From NCBI RefSeq assembly GCF_001718695.1, contig NZ_CP013421.1:62001-126000 (forward strand): 64,000 bases of DNA, given 5' to 3'. Under the pieces are notes generated by a model. The model had not been told where the DNA came from and did no database searches. It was given only the letters and a program-made list of their open reading frames with translations. Source of the DNA: Burkholderia ubonensis (lineage in GTDB: Bacteria; Pseudomonadota; Gammaproteobacteria; Burkholderiales; Burkholderiaceae). How positions within the stretch are numbered: the stretch's first letter is position 1; every line of letters begins with the position of its first letter. Shown one piece after another: positions 1-9,178 of the stretch. The position numbers were made by a program, and so were the translations under genes.

Positions 1-91
1 ACCATTGCGGAGCGCTAAACTTCGCGCTTACTAAGCCGTTATAGATCCTGCTGACTTCGCTGTTTTCGATCTCATAGAATAACGGTTTTGT

Positions 92-1906
92 ATGCTCACA
101 ACCGATTCCGACGATGATGCGGTTGCGTCCGCCGGCTCTGCCGCTGGCGAAGTTTCACCTCTGCTGGCGAGTCCCGAATGCGAGGCAGTGACCCGTCTGG
201 CGCGGGCGCACTTCGGCGTCGTCACTGCGCTGGTCACGTTGTCCGCCCCGGAAGGGCAGCGGTTGCAAGCCGTCGATGGCGTATTTCCCCATGCGATTCC
301 GCCTGACCTGTTCGCTAAACGTATCAACGTTGAGAAGGAATCCGAGAAGGTAGTCGTCGTCCCCGATACGCACGACGACTCGCGCTTTTTTGTCGAAGAT
401 CGCGGCGTTACTGCAAAATTGCCGCGCTTCTTTGCCGCGTGCGCACTTACTGCCAGCGACGGCCGCCATCTCGGCGCCCTGTGCCTGCTGGATGACGCGT
501 TTCGCACGCTCGACGAAGGGCAACGTGCCTTTCTGCACGAACTGGCGACGATAGCCGCGCAATCGGTTGCCCGAGGTCAAGTGGAAGCTGAACTGCGCGG
601 CCGTGCGGCTGAACTGCAGGCCGAAAAGGATCTGATTACGCTTGCACTTATCGGAAGTGGGACCGGTGTTTGGGACCGCGATGTCACCACGGGTGAAATT
701 CGCTATTCGCCGGAATGGAAGGCGATACTCGGCTATGAGTCGCATGAAATCAGCAACCGGATTGAAGACGCCTACCTCCGTTTGCATCCCGACGAGCGGG
801 AGTATGTCAAGGAGACGATGCAGGCTCATTTCGAAAACAGGACGGACCGCTATGAAATCGAGCACCGCATCCGTTGCAAGGATGGCACCTACAAGTGGAT
901 CTGCAGCCGCGGTAAGGTAGTCAGCCGCAATGGCGACGGCCGTGCGCTGCGTATGGTCGGCACGACCACGGACATTACCGGTTTGCGCGATATGGCCACG
1001 CAGTTGCAGGAGACCATTAGCCTGATCACCAACCTGACGAACGAAGTGCCGGGCCTCGTCTTTCAATACCGGCAAACGGCTGATGGGCGTGGTGTCTTCG
1101 CATACGCGAGTGATGGCGTAAGACAGATATACGAAGTGACGCCTGAACAGGTCGTTCGCAGTGCGGACGTAGTCGAAGCGCGAATTGATCCACGCGACGT
1201 CACCGGATATCGGCAGTCGCTGCTCGAATCGGCGGCGAACCTGACGCCGTGGCGCTTCGAATACAGGGTAAGATTGCCGCAGCAGGGCATTCGCTGGCGG
1301 CAGAGCGACGCTCGGCCACAACGTATGGCTGATGGCAGCACGTTATGGCACGGATTTGTTACGGATACAACCGAGCGCAAGCGTATTGAGGCAGAACTGC
1401 ATGAACTGGCAACGGTCGACCACCTGACTCAGTTGGCCAATCGGCGCCACTTCATGACACAAGGCGAAGCGGAACTTGTCCGGATCCGGCGCGCCGAGAG
1501 TCGCATTGCTGCGGTGCTTATGCTTGACCTCGATAATTTCAAGGCGCTCAACGATCGCTGGGGACACGCGCTCGGCGACCGCGCACTTAGACACTTCGCC
1601 GGGCTGCTGCGATCAGAGGCGCGCGCAGGCGACATCGTAGGGAGGATTGGCGGCGAAGAATTCGCGGCCGTTCTGCCGGACAGCGGCACCGAGGAAGCGA
1701 TCGCATTCGGGCTGCGCGTGCAGCGTCGTGCCGCTGAAACACCTCTGGTTCTGGGCGAACAGCACGTCGCACTGACCGTCAGCATCGGCGTCGACAGGAT
1801 GTATGCGACGGATGTCGGCGTCGATCAGGCACTCACTCGATGTGACAAGGCGCTATATCTCGCGAAGGAGCGCGGCCGCAACAGGGTCGAGCTCTATCGC
1901 GAATGA
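92..1906 (+). CDS. GAF-PAS-PAS-GGDEF diguanylate cyclase
   Basis: A 604-residue soluble protein predicted to make cyclic di-GMP from two GTP. An N-terminal GAF-like sensor (about residues 20-160) is followed by two PAS/PAC modules (about 180-300 and 305-430) and a C-terminal GGDEF domain (about 440-600). The active-site loop reads GGEEF at residues 520-524. An RAGD motif at 511-514 sits exactly five residues before it, matching the RxxD inhibitory site, so product feedback is expected. There is no EAL domain and no membrane segment, so sensing is presumably cytoplasmic. The start ATG has no clear Shine-Dalgarno sequence. It stands alone, next to the insertion-sequence region. The sensed signal is unknown. 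Confidence 0.93.
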   Translation: MLTTDSDDDAVASAGSAAGEVSPLLASPECEAVTRLARAHFGVVTALVTLSAPEGQRLQAVDGVFPHAIPPDLFAKRINVEKESEKVVVVPDTHDDSRFFVEDRGVTAKLPRFFAACALTASDGRHLGALCLLDDAFRTLDEGQRAFLHELATIAAQSVARGQVEAELRGRAAELQAEKDLITLALIGSGTGVWDRDVTTGEIRYSPEWKAILGYESHEISNRIEDAYLRLHPDEREYVKETMQAHFENRTDRYEIEHRIRCKDGTYKWICSRGKVVSRNGDGRALRMVGTTTDITGLRDMATQLQETISLITNLTNEVPGLVFQYRQTADGRGVFAYASDGVRQIYEVTPEQVVRSADVVEARIDPRDVTGYRQSLLESAANLTPWRFEYRVRLPQQGIRWRQSDARPQRMADGSTLWHGFVTDTTERKRIEAELHELATVDHLTQLANRRHFMTQGEAELVRIRRAESRIAAVLMLDLDNFKALNDRWGHALGDRALRHFAGLLRSEARAGDIVGRIGGEEFAAVLPDSGTEEAIAFGLRVQRRAAETPLVLGEQHVALTVSIGVDRMYATDVGVDQALTRCDKALYLAKERGRNRVELYRE

Positions 1907-2057
1907 CTGCGCAGCTTCGCGTTCGCGGCCATTGCGCTCTCTGACGTAAAGGCATTCCAAGGTGTATCGATACGTGCGTGTCCCGAGTAAGCGCGTCCTC
2001 AGCACCGTCTCGACGATATGAAGGGAAGTTGCCAAAGTAGTCCCCACCAGAAAAGTA

Positions 2058-2465
2058 GTGGGGACCACAGTGGCAACAGACGCACCGAAGAGAAGTTCAC
2101 GCAAAGGCATCCCGAATCACCCCATCGAACTCCGGCGGAAGCTGGCTCAGCAGGCCTGCGAAGCAGGCGTATCGGTCGCGCGTTTGGCAATGGAACATGG
2201 GTTGAATCCGAACCTCGTATTCAAATGGCGCCGAGCACTCCGTGCTGGCGAATACGATCCGGTGGATTTGCTGCCCGTGACAGTGGACACACCTGCGCAA
2301 GAGATGGAGCAGCCGGCCCCGGCGCCAGTTACTTGCGCAACTGCTGCAGGCGCCATCGAGATCAGCGTGGGCAACACCCGCGTGCGCATCGAAGGCTCGC
2401 CCAGCGAAACCACGCTACTGTTGGTGCTGCGCATGTTGCGCAGCACGTCGGAATCGGCAGCATGA
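2058..2465 (+). CDS. IS66 family accessory transposition protein TnpA
   Basis: The 135-residue product has the helix-turn-helix region typical of IS66 orfA proteins (about residues 10-65, with PIELRRKLAQQACEAG and NLVFKWRRAL) and a variable C-terminus. It is annotated from a GTG start; a second GTG four codons later is equally possible. In intact elements it acts with TnpB and TnpC in transposition. Here the partners are deleted, so it is a leftover with no likely role except possible DNA binding. It overlaps the first codons of the deleted tnpB. Confidence 0.85.
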   Translation: MGTTVATDAPKRSSRKGIPNHPIELRRKLAQQACEAGVSVARLAMEHGLNPNLVFKWRRALRAGEYDPVDLLPVTVDTPAQEMEQPAPAPVTCATAAGAIEISVGNTRVRIEGSPSETTLLLVLRMLRSTSESAA

Positions 2466-2842
2466 TCGGCTTACCCACCCGCAGCAGCACCTCGAATCGT
2501 TCAACGGCACGCTGCAGGCCGATGCCTACGGTGGTTACCAGGCGATTTACGAAACTGGACGAGTGGCCGAAGCAGCGTGCTGGGCCCATGCCCGGCGGCA
2601 GTTCTACGAACTGCATGCTACGCGGCCGAATGCCTTGAATACGGAGGCGGGGGAGCGCATCGGCGCGCTGTACAAGGTCGAAGAATCGAGTCGAGGCAAA
2701 CCACCCGACGAACGACGGTCGTGCCGACAAATTCACACCAAGCCCTTGCTCGATCAACTCCATGTGTGGCTGAGCGCCACACTGGAGACGCTCTCGCGCA
2801 AATCCGACACAAGTCGGGCGATACTTTATGCCCTGAATGTTT

Positions 2843-4147
2843 GGTTCATCGTAGGAAACCGTGGAGGGTTTTAGAGCGATTGCGTAACCTGACGCCTGAC
2901 TTTAAGGACGTCAGGAGAAGCAATTGCTCGATCGCAAGGCACTTCAGGCACTGGGCTGCTGGACGGGTTACCGGTTGGAGCGTGTGGAATGGCCGGAAGG
3001 CGACGACCGCACGCTGTCGCTGTATTTGAAGCCGATCAGCAAGGTCATGTATTGCGAGCAATGTGGTGCACGCTGCCAGCAAATCCACGAGACAACGGTT
3101 CGCCGGGTGCGTGACCTGCCGCTGTTCGAATACCGGGTGGTGCTGCACGTTCCGCGCCGCCGAGTCTGGTGTGAACGCTGCGGCGGCCCGCGACTGGAGA
3201 AGCTGGCGTGGCTGGGCCGCTACCAGCGAGTGACGGAGCGCTTCGCCAAGGCCTGCGAGAAGCTGCTGCAAGCGGCCAGCGTGCAGGCCGTGGCGGCCTT
3301 CTACGACCTGGGCTGGCACACGGTCAAATCGATCGACAAGATGCGTCTGCGGGCGCGTGTGCGCGAGCCCGACTGGTCAACGATCCGCTATCTGGCGATG
3401 GACGAGTTCGCGCTGCATAAAGGCCATCGCTACGCCACGGTGGTGGTCGAGCCGATGAGCCGGCAGGTGCTCTGGATCGGACAGGGCCGCTCGCGCGAGA
3501 CTGCCCGTGCCTTCTTCGAGCAGCTTCCCGAAGGCGTTGCCAAGCGTATTGAAGCGGTGGCGATCGACATGACCACGGCGTATGAACTCGAAATCAGGGA
3601 ACAGTGTCCACAGGCGGAGATCGTCTTCGACCTGTACCACGTCGTGGCCAAGTACGGCCGCGAAGTGATAGATCGGGTGCGAGTGGACCAGGCCAATCAA
3701 CTCCGACATGACAAGCCGGCCCGCAAAGTTCTGAAGTCCAGCCGCTGGTTGTTGCTGCGCAACCGCCACAACCTCAAGCCAGATCAGGCCGTGCACCTGA
3801 AGGAGTTGCTGGCGGCCAATCAGTCGCTGTTATGCGTCTACGTGTTACGCGACGAGCTCAAGCGGCTCTGGTTCTATCAGAAGCCAGCCTGGGCGCAAAA
3901 GGCTTGGGAACAATGGTTCGAGCAGGCTCAGCAAAGCGGGATCGCCGCCCTGCAAAAGTTCGCCGAGCGCTTGCAGGGCTACTGGCACGGAATCGTGACT
4001 CGCTGCCGCCATCCGCTCAATACCAGCGTCGTCGAAGGCATCAACAACACCATCAAGGTCATCAAGCGTCGGGCTTACGGGTACCGTGACGATGAATACT
4101 TCTTCCTCAAGATCCGCGCCGCCTTCCCCGGTAATCCTCGATGAACC
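2843..4147 (+). mobile_element. Complete ISL3-family insertion sequence with 8-bp target duplication
   Basis: The element is 1305 bp long. The terminal inverted repeats are imperfect, about 20 of 25 matching: the left begins GGTTCATCGTAGGAAACC at 2843 and the right, read inward, begins GGTTCATCGAGGATTACC at 4147. The flanks are the direct repeat GAATGTTT at 2835-2842 and again at 4148-4155. Eight bp is the normal duplication size for ISL3. It carries one full transposase gene, whose stop codon lies inside the right repeat. It should be able to move, and it landed in an already damaged IS66. Confidence 0.93.
2924..4144 (+). CDS. ISL3 family transposase
   Basis: The 406-residue protein has an N-terminal zinc-finger-like region (CEQCG at about 45-50 and CERCGG at about 84-89) followed by the DDE catalytic region. 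Candidate acidic residues lie in AMDEFALHKGH (about 159-169) and AIDMTTAYE (about 215-223). The final Glu is likely in the SVVEGINNTIKVIKRRAYGY block near the C-terminus. The length is normal for the family. No frameshift or internal stop is seen and both element ends are present, so it is probably active. It is the only gene in the element. Confidence 0.93.
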   Translation: MLDRKALQALGCWTGYRLERVEWPEGDDRTLSLYLKPISKVMYCEQCGARCQQIHETTVRRVRDLPLFEYRVVLHVPRRRVWCERCGGPRLEKLAWLGRYQRVTERFAKACEKLLQAASVQAVAAFYDLGWHTVKSIDKMRLRARVREPDWSTIRYLAMDEFALHKGHRYATVVVEPMSRQVLWIGQGRSRETARAFFEQLPEGVAKRIEAVAIDMTTAYELEIREQCPQAEIVFDLYHVVAKYGREVIDRVRVDQANQLRHDKPARKVLKSSRWLLLRNRHNLKPDQAVHLKELLAANQSLLCVYVLRDELKRLWFYQKPAWAQKAWEQWFEQAQQSGIAALQKFAERLQGYWHGIVTRCRHPLNTSVVEGINNTIKVIKRRAYGYRDDEYFFLKIRAAFPGNPR

Positions 4148-4552
4148 GAATGTTTGCCGGCGCCGGCTCGGGAGGTGAAAGAGCGGCCGCAATCTACAGC
4201 TTGATCGGCACGTGCAAGTTAAACGGCATCGATCCCGAAGCCTATCTGCGTCACGTGCTCGTCCGCATCGCAGAGCACCCAGTCAATCGCATCGGTAACT
4301 TGCTGCCCTGGAACGTATTGGTCACCTAACTCGCGAAGTCTCTGCCTATGACATACAAGCACTACGCTGTCGTCAATGAGGTCTGTCCGGTATGCGGCCA
4401 GGGGCGCGTGCTTGTAGCCGCCAAATCGAAAAGTTCGAGGGTCTTTGCGCCCTGCGAAGACTGTGAATCTGAATGGAGCCATCCCGACGAAACACATGAC
4501 ACAGAGCTTGCCTCGCGATACAGACACGCCTTTGCACGCTATCTGCGCCTAG

Positions 4553-5762
4553 GGAAACACTGATTTATCCGGCTCGGTGGTCATCGCTGACGCAGCCAAG
4601 GACGTTGTAGAAGATAGTTCACGGAACGGGCCCACGACGATGAAACGGCAAATGAGCTTTGCGGAAGCGGAAAGTGCGGGTAAGAAGCGCGTGACCCGGC
4701 GCCAGCGTTTCTTGGACGAGATGGAGAAGCTCGTGCCGTGGTCGCGGTTGCTGACGGCGATCGAGCCGTACTATCCGAAGGGTGAGCGCGGCCGTCGGCC
4801 GATAGGTCTGGAGCGGATGCTTCGAATCTATTTCCTGCAGCAGTGGTACGGCCTGTCGGACGAAGGGCTGGAAGACGCGCTGTACGACAGCATCGCGATG
4901 CGTGCCTTCGCGGGAATCGATCTGGCTGTCGAGAATGTGCCGGATGCGACCACGCTGCTGAAGTTCCGGCGCCTGCTGCTCGAGCATGACCTGACGCGCA
5001 AGCTGTTCGATGAGATCGGTATCTCGCTGTGCGAACGCGGGCTGATGATGAAGGAAGGTACCTTGGTCGACGCGACGATCATCGAAGCGCCGTCGTCGAC
5101 CAAGAACGCCGAGAAGAGCCGCGACCCGGAGATGCATCAGACGAAGAAAGGAAACGCCTGGCACTTTGGGATGAAGGCCCATCTCGGGGTCGACGCCGAT
5201 TCGGGGCTGGTTCACAGCGTGGTGGGCACGGCGGCCAACGTGTCGGACGTTTCGCAGGCTCACGCCCTGCTGCACGGGCATGAAGAGGAAGCGTTCGGCG
5301 ACGCGGGCTACATCGGCGTGGACAAACGCGACGAAATGAACGGCAAGCTGGTGAAATGGCGTGTGGCGGCCAAGCGCGGAAAGATCAAGGCGATGCAGGA
5401 TGGCCCGCTGAAGGATCTGGAGACCACGGTCGAGCGAACCAAGGCGCAAATCCGCGCGCGGGTCGAGCATCCGTTTCATATCGTCAAGAACCTGTTCCGT
5501 TATCGCAAGGTGCGCTACAAGGGACTGGCCAAGAACACGGCGCAGCTGTTCAGTCTGTTCGCCCTGGCGAACCTGGTGATCGTACGAAACCGGCTGCGTT
5601 CGGCTCATGGGAGCAGTCCGTCATGCGCGTGAAAAATGCGAGCAGGGAGGCTCGTTTACGAGCCAACTGCACCGAAATGAGCGCCGATTCGATTCGTTAT
5701 CCGGAAAGTTCGACGTCGTCTCACCTGAAACGTCGGCAGTTGGCCCATTAATCAGCATTTCC
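4553..5762 (+). mobile_element. Complete IS5-family insertion sequence with CTAG target duplication
   Basis: The element is 1210 bp long. The left end reads GGAAACACTGATTTATCC and the right end, read inward, GGAAATGCTGATTAATGG, so the terminal repeats match well. CTAG flanks both sides (4549-4552 and 5763-5766), the four-base duplication pattern expected for the IS5 group. The single transposase gene is intact. It inserted into the coding sequence of a small zinc-ribbon gene. Confidence 0.92.
4640..5632 (+). CDS. IS5 family transposase
   Basis: The 330-residue DDE transposase has the N-terminal DUF772-type domain (about 20-110, with PWSRLLTAIEPYYPKGERGR and YFLQQWYGLSDEGLEDALYD) followed by the catalytic core. 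The first Asp lies in LVDATIIEAPSS (about residue 138), the second in GDAGYIGVDKR (about 222), and the Glu in the ERTKAQIRARVEHPFHIVK block (about 270-290). The ATG at 4640 is preferred; a GTG 21 codons upstream is possible but adds a non-conserved tail. The gene is intact with normal family length, so it is probably functional. Confidence 0.92.
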   Translation: MKRQMSFAEAESAGKKRVTRRQRFLDEMEKLVPWSRLLTAIEPYYPKGERGRRPIGLERMLRIYFLQQWYGLSDEGLEDALYDSIAMRAFAGIDLAVENVPDATTLLKFRRLLLEHDLTRKLFDEIGISLCERGLMMKEGTLVDATIIEAPSSTKNAEKSRDPEMHQTKKGNAWHFGMKAHLGVDADSGLVHSVVGTAANVSDVSQAHALLHGHEEEAFGDAGYIGVDKRDEMNGKLVKWRVAAKRGKIKAMQDGPLKDLETTVERTKAQIRARVEHPFHIVKNLFRYRKVRYKGLAKNTAQLFSLFALANLVIVRNRLRSAHGSSPSCA

Positions 5763-5813
5763 CTAGACGAGTTAATGGCGCATTCATGGTATTGCCATGT
5801 TCTGAACAAGTAA

Positions 5814-6103
5814 CTGTCGCAGGTATTCGGTCCCCGTCAAGACGGTGCTCGATACACGCTTACTGTCCCGAGCTGTGATAGTGAGTATCGAGATCGCAGG
5901 TTCGCGGCCAGAAATCGTGGGAGTGAACTTTCTCGTCGGTCATCGTCGAATTATCCGTGCGTATTGCGGTCGCACCTGCATTCCGGATGCATAGTGGTGT
6001 TGGCTCTCGTTGGAGAATCATCAGGCAGATGACGCGTATAACGCTAGGAACAGACCCAGAGCTGGTTGAGTATCGAACGGCAGAGAGGGGTTGAATCCGC
6101 AGT
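5814..6103. other. Intergenic stretch between two insertion sequences
   Basis: This is about 290 bp of host DNA between the zinc-ribbon pseudogene and the IS256 element. No convincing gene, RNA or terminator was found. The short open frame on the minus strand here has no family resemblance. The last eight bases (6096-6103, TCCGCAGT) are the left copy of the IS256 target duplication. Confidence 0.6.
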
Positions 6104-6356
6104 GAACCTGTCCGCATTTTTGTGGGCGAGGCGGTTGAACAGCGCGTTATCCGCGCGCCTGCGTGAATCGCTCGCCAAACAGGATAGCAAACTGGTTCAT
6201 CGCTGATTTCCAGTCGAAGGCGGCCCGCACGGTCTTGGCCAGCACGTTGCGCAGCGCCAGCCAGAGCAGCTTGATCGCGGCCTCGTCATTCGGGAAGTGA
6301 CCACGAGTCTTGATGATCTTGCGCAACTGCATGTTCAGACTTTCAATGGCGTTCGT

Positions 6357-7880
6357 AACCGGCATGATATAGCCGGTGCCTCGCGTTCCCGCGCCGAGCG
6401 GTTTGAGCGTATGGTGTGACCATCCGGGACATGGGGCACTGGGGAGCACTTCGGGTGGGCAGGCCGTTCCTATACGATGAGCCGCGAGCTCGTGTTAGTA
6501 GTTGGCCGCCCCTGCGACCCGCCCGGTTGCGCTGCGAGCGCGAATCCGTAGTTGTCGTGCTGTCCCACCGGCTCCCAACAGTGATCTGAAACGGGAGACG
6601 GTTATGCGAATCGTAGGGTTAGATGTGTCGCGCTCCGTGGCCGAGATCGCGTACCTGGAGGATGGCACGCTGCATGCAGGCGGCCGCACCGGGTTGCGAC
6701 GCGATGAACTGGAGCGCTTTGCGGCAAAGCTGCGTGCCACCGATCATGTGGTACTCGAAGCGACCGGCAATACCACTGCCATCGTCAACGTCTTGCGCGC
6801 GCATGTCGCGCGTGTGGCGATTGCCAATCCGCTGCAAGTTAGGCTGATCGCGGAGGCTCGCGTCAAGACGGACAAGATCGATGCAGCCGTGCTGGCACAG
6901 CTGTATGCGAGCGGTTTTCTGCCGGAAGTATGGATGCCGGACGAGCACACGCTGGCGTTGCGTCGACAGATCGCGCGCCGCTCACAGCTGGTGCGGCAAC
7001 GTACACGGCTGAAGAACGAGATTCACGCAGTCCTGATTGCACACCTGATCGAGCGGTGTCCCGCCACCGATCTTTTTGGCAAGAAGGGGCGTGCGTGGCT
7101 CGGTGTTCAACCGCTGCCACTGGATGAACGACTGGGTGTTGAGCAGCGACTGCGCGAACTGGACCGCCTCGGCGACGATCTGCGCGAGGTGGAGCAAGCG
7201 CTCGCGCAAGCGACCATCGACGATGCGCGATTGCGCGTGATGCTAACGATCACTGGCGTGAACACCACAGTGGCGATCGGACTGCTATCGGCCATCGGCG
7301 ACATCGCGCGGTTTCCGAATCCGGAGAAGTTAGTGAGCTACTTCGGTCTCAATCCATCAGTCTATCAATCCGGTCCGGCACCGGCCAGGCATGGTCACAT
7401 CACCAAGCGCGGGCGCTCTTATGCTCGGGCGATGCTGGTCGAAGCCGCTTGGGGTGCAACGCAAGCGCCCGGGCCGCTGCGCGCCTTCTTCCTGCGCGTG
7501 CGCGATCGCCGCGGCCAGCAAATTGCCGCCGTCGCGACTGCTCGCAAACTCGCAGTAATCGTATGGTATGTGCTGACACGCGGTGAACCGTTCGCGTGGG
7601 ATCGCCCGGCGTTGACTGCGCACAAACTGCGTGCGCTGGAACTGCAGGCTGGAATGCCGGCGCAGCATGGCCCGCGCAAAGGTTCGGCTGCGGCCTACAG
7701 TCTGAAGAGTGTGCGTCAGCAAGAGCGAGCCGTGGCCGAGCAGTCTGAGCGAACCTATCAGAGACTGTTTAACCGGTGGAAACAGTCGCGCCCCAAATCA
7801 GACAGCGCGCCGATACGGTGGCCGCAGGCGCGAACATAGCGAACGAGCGAAGCGCGGTGCGGGACTTGTGCATTTCATCC
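6357..7880 (+). mobile_element. IS110-family element nested in IS256
   Basis: The limits come from restoring the interrupted IS256 reading frame: left host DNA ends GGCGTTCGT at 6356 and right host DNA begins at GTTGTGTAG at 7881. About three bases (CGT/GTT) at the junction are ambiguous. No long terminal repeats or target duplication are visible, as usual for IS110. A single transposase gene lies inside, with about 245 bp of 5' non-coding DNA in which IS110 elements are known to encode a guide RNA. Confidence 0.85.
6604..7839 (+). CDS. IS110 family transposase (DEDD recombinase)
   Basis: The 411-residue protein has the RuvC-like DEDD N-terminal domain: Asp in IVGLDVSRSVAEIA (residue 7), Glu in VVLEATGNTTAIV (about residue 54) and the Asp pair in KTDKIDAAVLAQ (about 88-92). 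The C-terminal Transposase_20 domain (about 215-300) contains TITGVNTTVAIGLLSAIGD and YFGLNPSVYQSG, with the catalytic Ser region near SGPAPARHGHITKRGRS. The start ATG is preceded by GGGAGA at a good distance. It is intact and probably able to act. Confidence 0.92.
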   Translation: MRIVGLDVSRSVAEIAYLEDGTLHAGGRTGLRRDELERFAAKLRATDHVVLEATGNTTAIVNVLRAHVARVAIANPLQVRLIAEARVKTDKIDAAVLAQLYASGFLPEVWMPDEHTLALRRQIARRSQLVRQRTRLKNEIHAVLIAHLIERCPATDLFGKKGRAWLGVQPLPLDERLGVEQRLRELDRLGDDLREVEQALAQATIDDARLRVMLTITGVNTTVAIGLLSAIGDIARFPNPEKLVSYFGLNPSVYQSGPAPARHGHITKRGRSYARAMLVEAAWGATQAPGPLRAFFLRVRDRRGQQIAAVATARKLAVIVWYVLTRGEPFAWDRPALTAHKLRALELQAGMPAQHGPRKGSAAAYSLKSVRQQERAVAEQSERTYQRLFNRWKQSRPKSDSAPIRWPQART

Positions 7881-9178
7881 GTTGTGTAGACAACTCGTCG
7901 AATCTCCGGCGGAAACACGAAGAACGGTATGACGTGCTCCCATGCACGCTGCCACGACTGCACGATGGTCGGGTACTTCGCGCCCCAAGGGCCGTCAGCG
8001 AAGTCTTGCAGTGCCTGCCTTGCCGCCTCCTCGCTGGCGGCCGCGTAGATCGGGCGCAGCGCTGCGGCGAGCGCCTTACGGTCCTTGTAGCTGGCGTACT
8101 CGAGACTGTTGCGGATCAGATGCACGATGCAGGTCTGAACGGTCGTGCGGGGATAGGCTGCGCTGATGGCCTCGGCCAGCCCCTTCAGGCCATCGACGAC
8201 GGCGATCAGGATGTCCTGACAGCCACGCGTCTTGAGTTCGTTGAACACCTTGAGCCAGAACTTGGCGCCCTCGGTCTGCTCGATCCAGAGGCCCAGCACG
8301 TCGCGCTGGCCGTCGGCCTGGATGCCCAGGGCCAGATAGACGGCTTTGTTGCTGACCACACCATCGTCACGGATCTTGACCCGCAGGGCATCGAAGAACA
8401 CCACCGGATACATCGTTTCGAGCGGGCGGCTCTGCCAAGTCAGCGCTTCGGCCATCACCTCGTCGGTGACCGAGCTGATGAAATCGGGAGATACCTCGGT
8501 GCCGTAACTCTCGGCCAGAAAGGCCTGAATCTCGCGCACACTCATGCCGCGAGCGTACATCGCGATGATGCGTTCGTCGAAGCCGGTGAAGCGGCGCTCG
8601 TGCTTGGGAATCAGGATCGGCTCGAAGCTGCCGTCGCGATCGCGGGGGACTTCGACCCGAACCGGGCCACGATCGGTGATGACCGTCTTGCCGCTGGCGC
8701 CATTGCGCTCGTTGGCCTGACCGGGCGGCTTGGACTGGCCTGGTCGGTAGCCCAAATGCAGATTCATCTCGGCACCCATCGCGCGCTCGATGACTGCCTT
8801 GTTGAACGCCAGCATCAGGTCCTGAACCTCGGCCGGCGTCATCGGCCCCTTGACCAACTGGTCCAGCAGTTCCTTGGGCAGTTCAGGCAGCGGCCCGCGG
8901 GCCGCTGCCTGACGCGCTACAGTTTGCCTTTTCTTCTTCATTGGCATATCCATGACTTTTACACCTCATGATATGCCCCGCCCACGAAATCACGGATAGG
9001 TCCTCCGCAGTCGATCCCGGCCGTTGACGAAGTGACGGTTGCCGCGTCGCGGCGCGATGGCATCACGGCGATGCGCCATCGCGGCTCCACGGCTCCACGC
9101 CGTCAGAGCATCACATCCTCACGGCAGCGCGGCGCATTCAACGCCACGCCGCCGACTCCTGCCGTTAGCACCTGCCGC

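Larger units (their letters stand above)
1987..4329 (+). mobile_element. IS66-family element, internally deleted remnant
   Basis: The remnant contains an intact-looking first gene (tnpA-like), the first codons of tnpB, and two pieces of tnpC. A first deletion joins the start of tnpB (ATG at 2462, reading MIGLP) to the middle of tnpC at about 2475. A second deletion within tnpC shifted the frame, and an ISL3 element later inserted at that spot. A possible left terminal repeat starts at 1987 (GTAAGCGCG), but no matching right end or target duplication was found, so the outer limits are approximate and the right end is probably lost. The element cannot be autonomous. Confidence 0.8.
2475..4329 (+). 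pseudogene. IS66 transposase TnpC, truncated and interrupted by ISL3
   Basis: Two fragments of the IS66 DDE transposase are visible. The left one (about 2475-2838) encodes QHLESFNGTLQADAYGGY through ILYALN and includes the WAHARRQFYEL region. The right one (4150-4329) encodes FAGAGSGGERAAAIYSL through LLPWNVLVT and ends at TAA. The segment between them (catalytic Glu region) is absent and the right piece is in another frame, so the deletion came before the ISL3 insertion. The N-terminal two-thirds are also missing. This is clearly non-functional. Confidence 0.85.
4348..5813 (+). pseudogene. Small zinc-ribbon protein gene split by IS5 insertion
   Basis: The left part (4348-4552) encodes a small protein with CPVCG at residues 13-17 and CEDC at residues 36-39, a likely treble-clef or zinc-ribbon site. 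An IS5 element enters at a CTAG target, after which the frame reads only GKH and stops. Removing the element with one CTAG copy restores a continuous frame: LRL is followed by DELMAHSWYCHVLNK and a TAA at 5811-5813, giving a product of about 83 residues. The function is not recognised. The start lies seven codons after the IS66 tnpC stop in the same frame, so the true N-terminus may also be affected. No strong ribosome-binding site is visible. Confidence 0.75.
6147..8953 (-). pseudogene. IS256 (Mutator) family transposase interrupted by IS110
   Basis: The N-terminal part reads from ATG at 8953 to YTT at about 7880. It includes the two catalytic Asp regions (VFFDALRVKIRDDG and LIAVVDGLKGLAEAI). 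The C-terminal part resumes at about 6356 with NAIESLNMQLRKIIKTRG and ends at the stop at 6147. Joined, the two give the normal family sequence RRVVYTT-NAIESLN. The insertion therefore separates the third catalytic residue (Glu of NAIES) from the two Asp residues. The truncated N-terminal product runs on into 16 foreign codons. No other lesion was seen. Confidence 0.9.
6104..9003 (-). mobile_element. IS256-family element split by a nested IS110, 8-bp target duplication
   Basis: Outer terminal repeats are present. The left begins GAACCTGTCCGC at 6104 and the right, read inward from 9003, begins GGACCTATCCGT; both continue into GTGGGCG, with about 22 of 28 positions shared. The direct repeat TCCGCAGT flanks it at 6096-6103 and 9004-9011, the expected 8-bp duplication for IS256. 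The transposase gene on the minus strand is interrupted by an IS110 element between about 6356 and 7880. The element lies downstream of the manganese catalase gene and is inactive on its own. Confidence 0.9.

Noticed and set aside
7709-8971. Plus-strand frame opposite the IS256 transposase
   Set aside because: The minus strand encodes the transposase with its catalytic motifs; the plus reading is a shadow.
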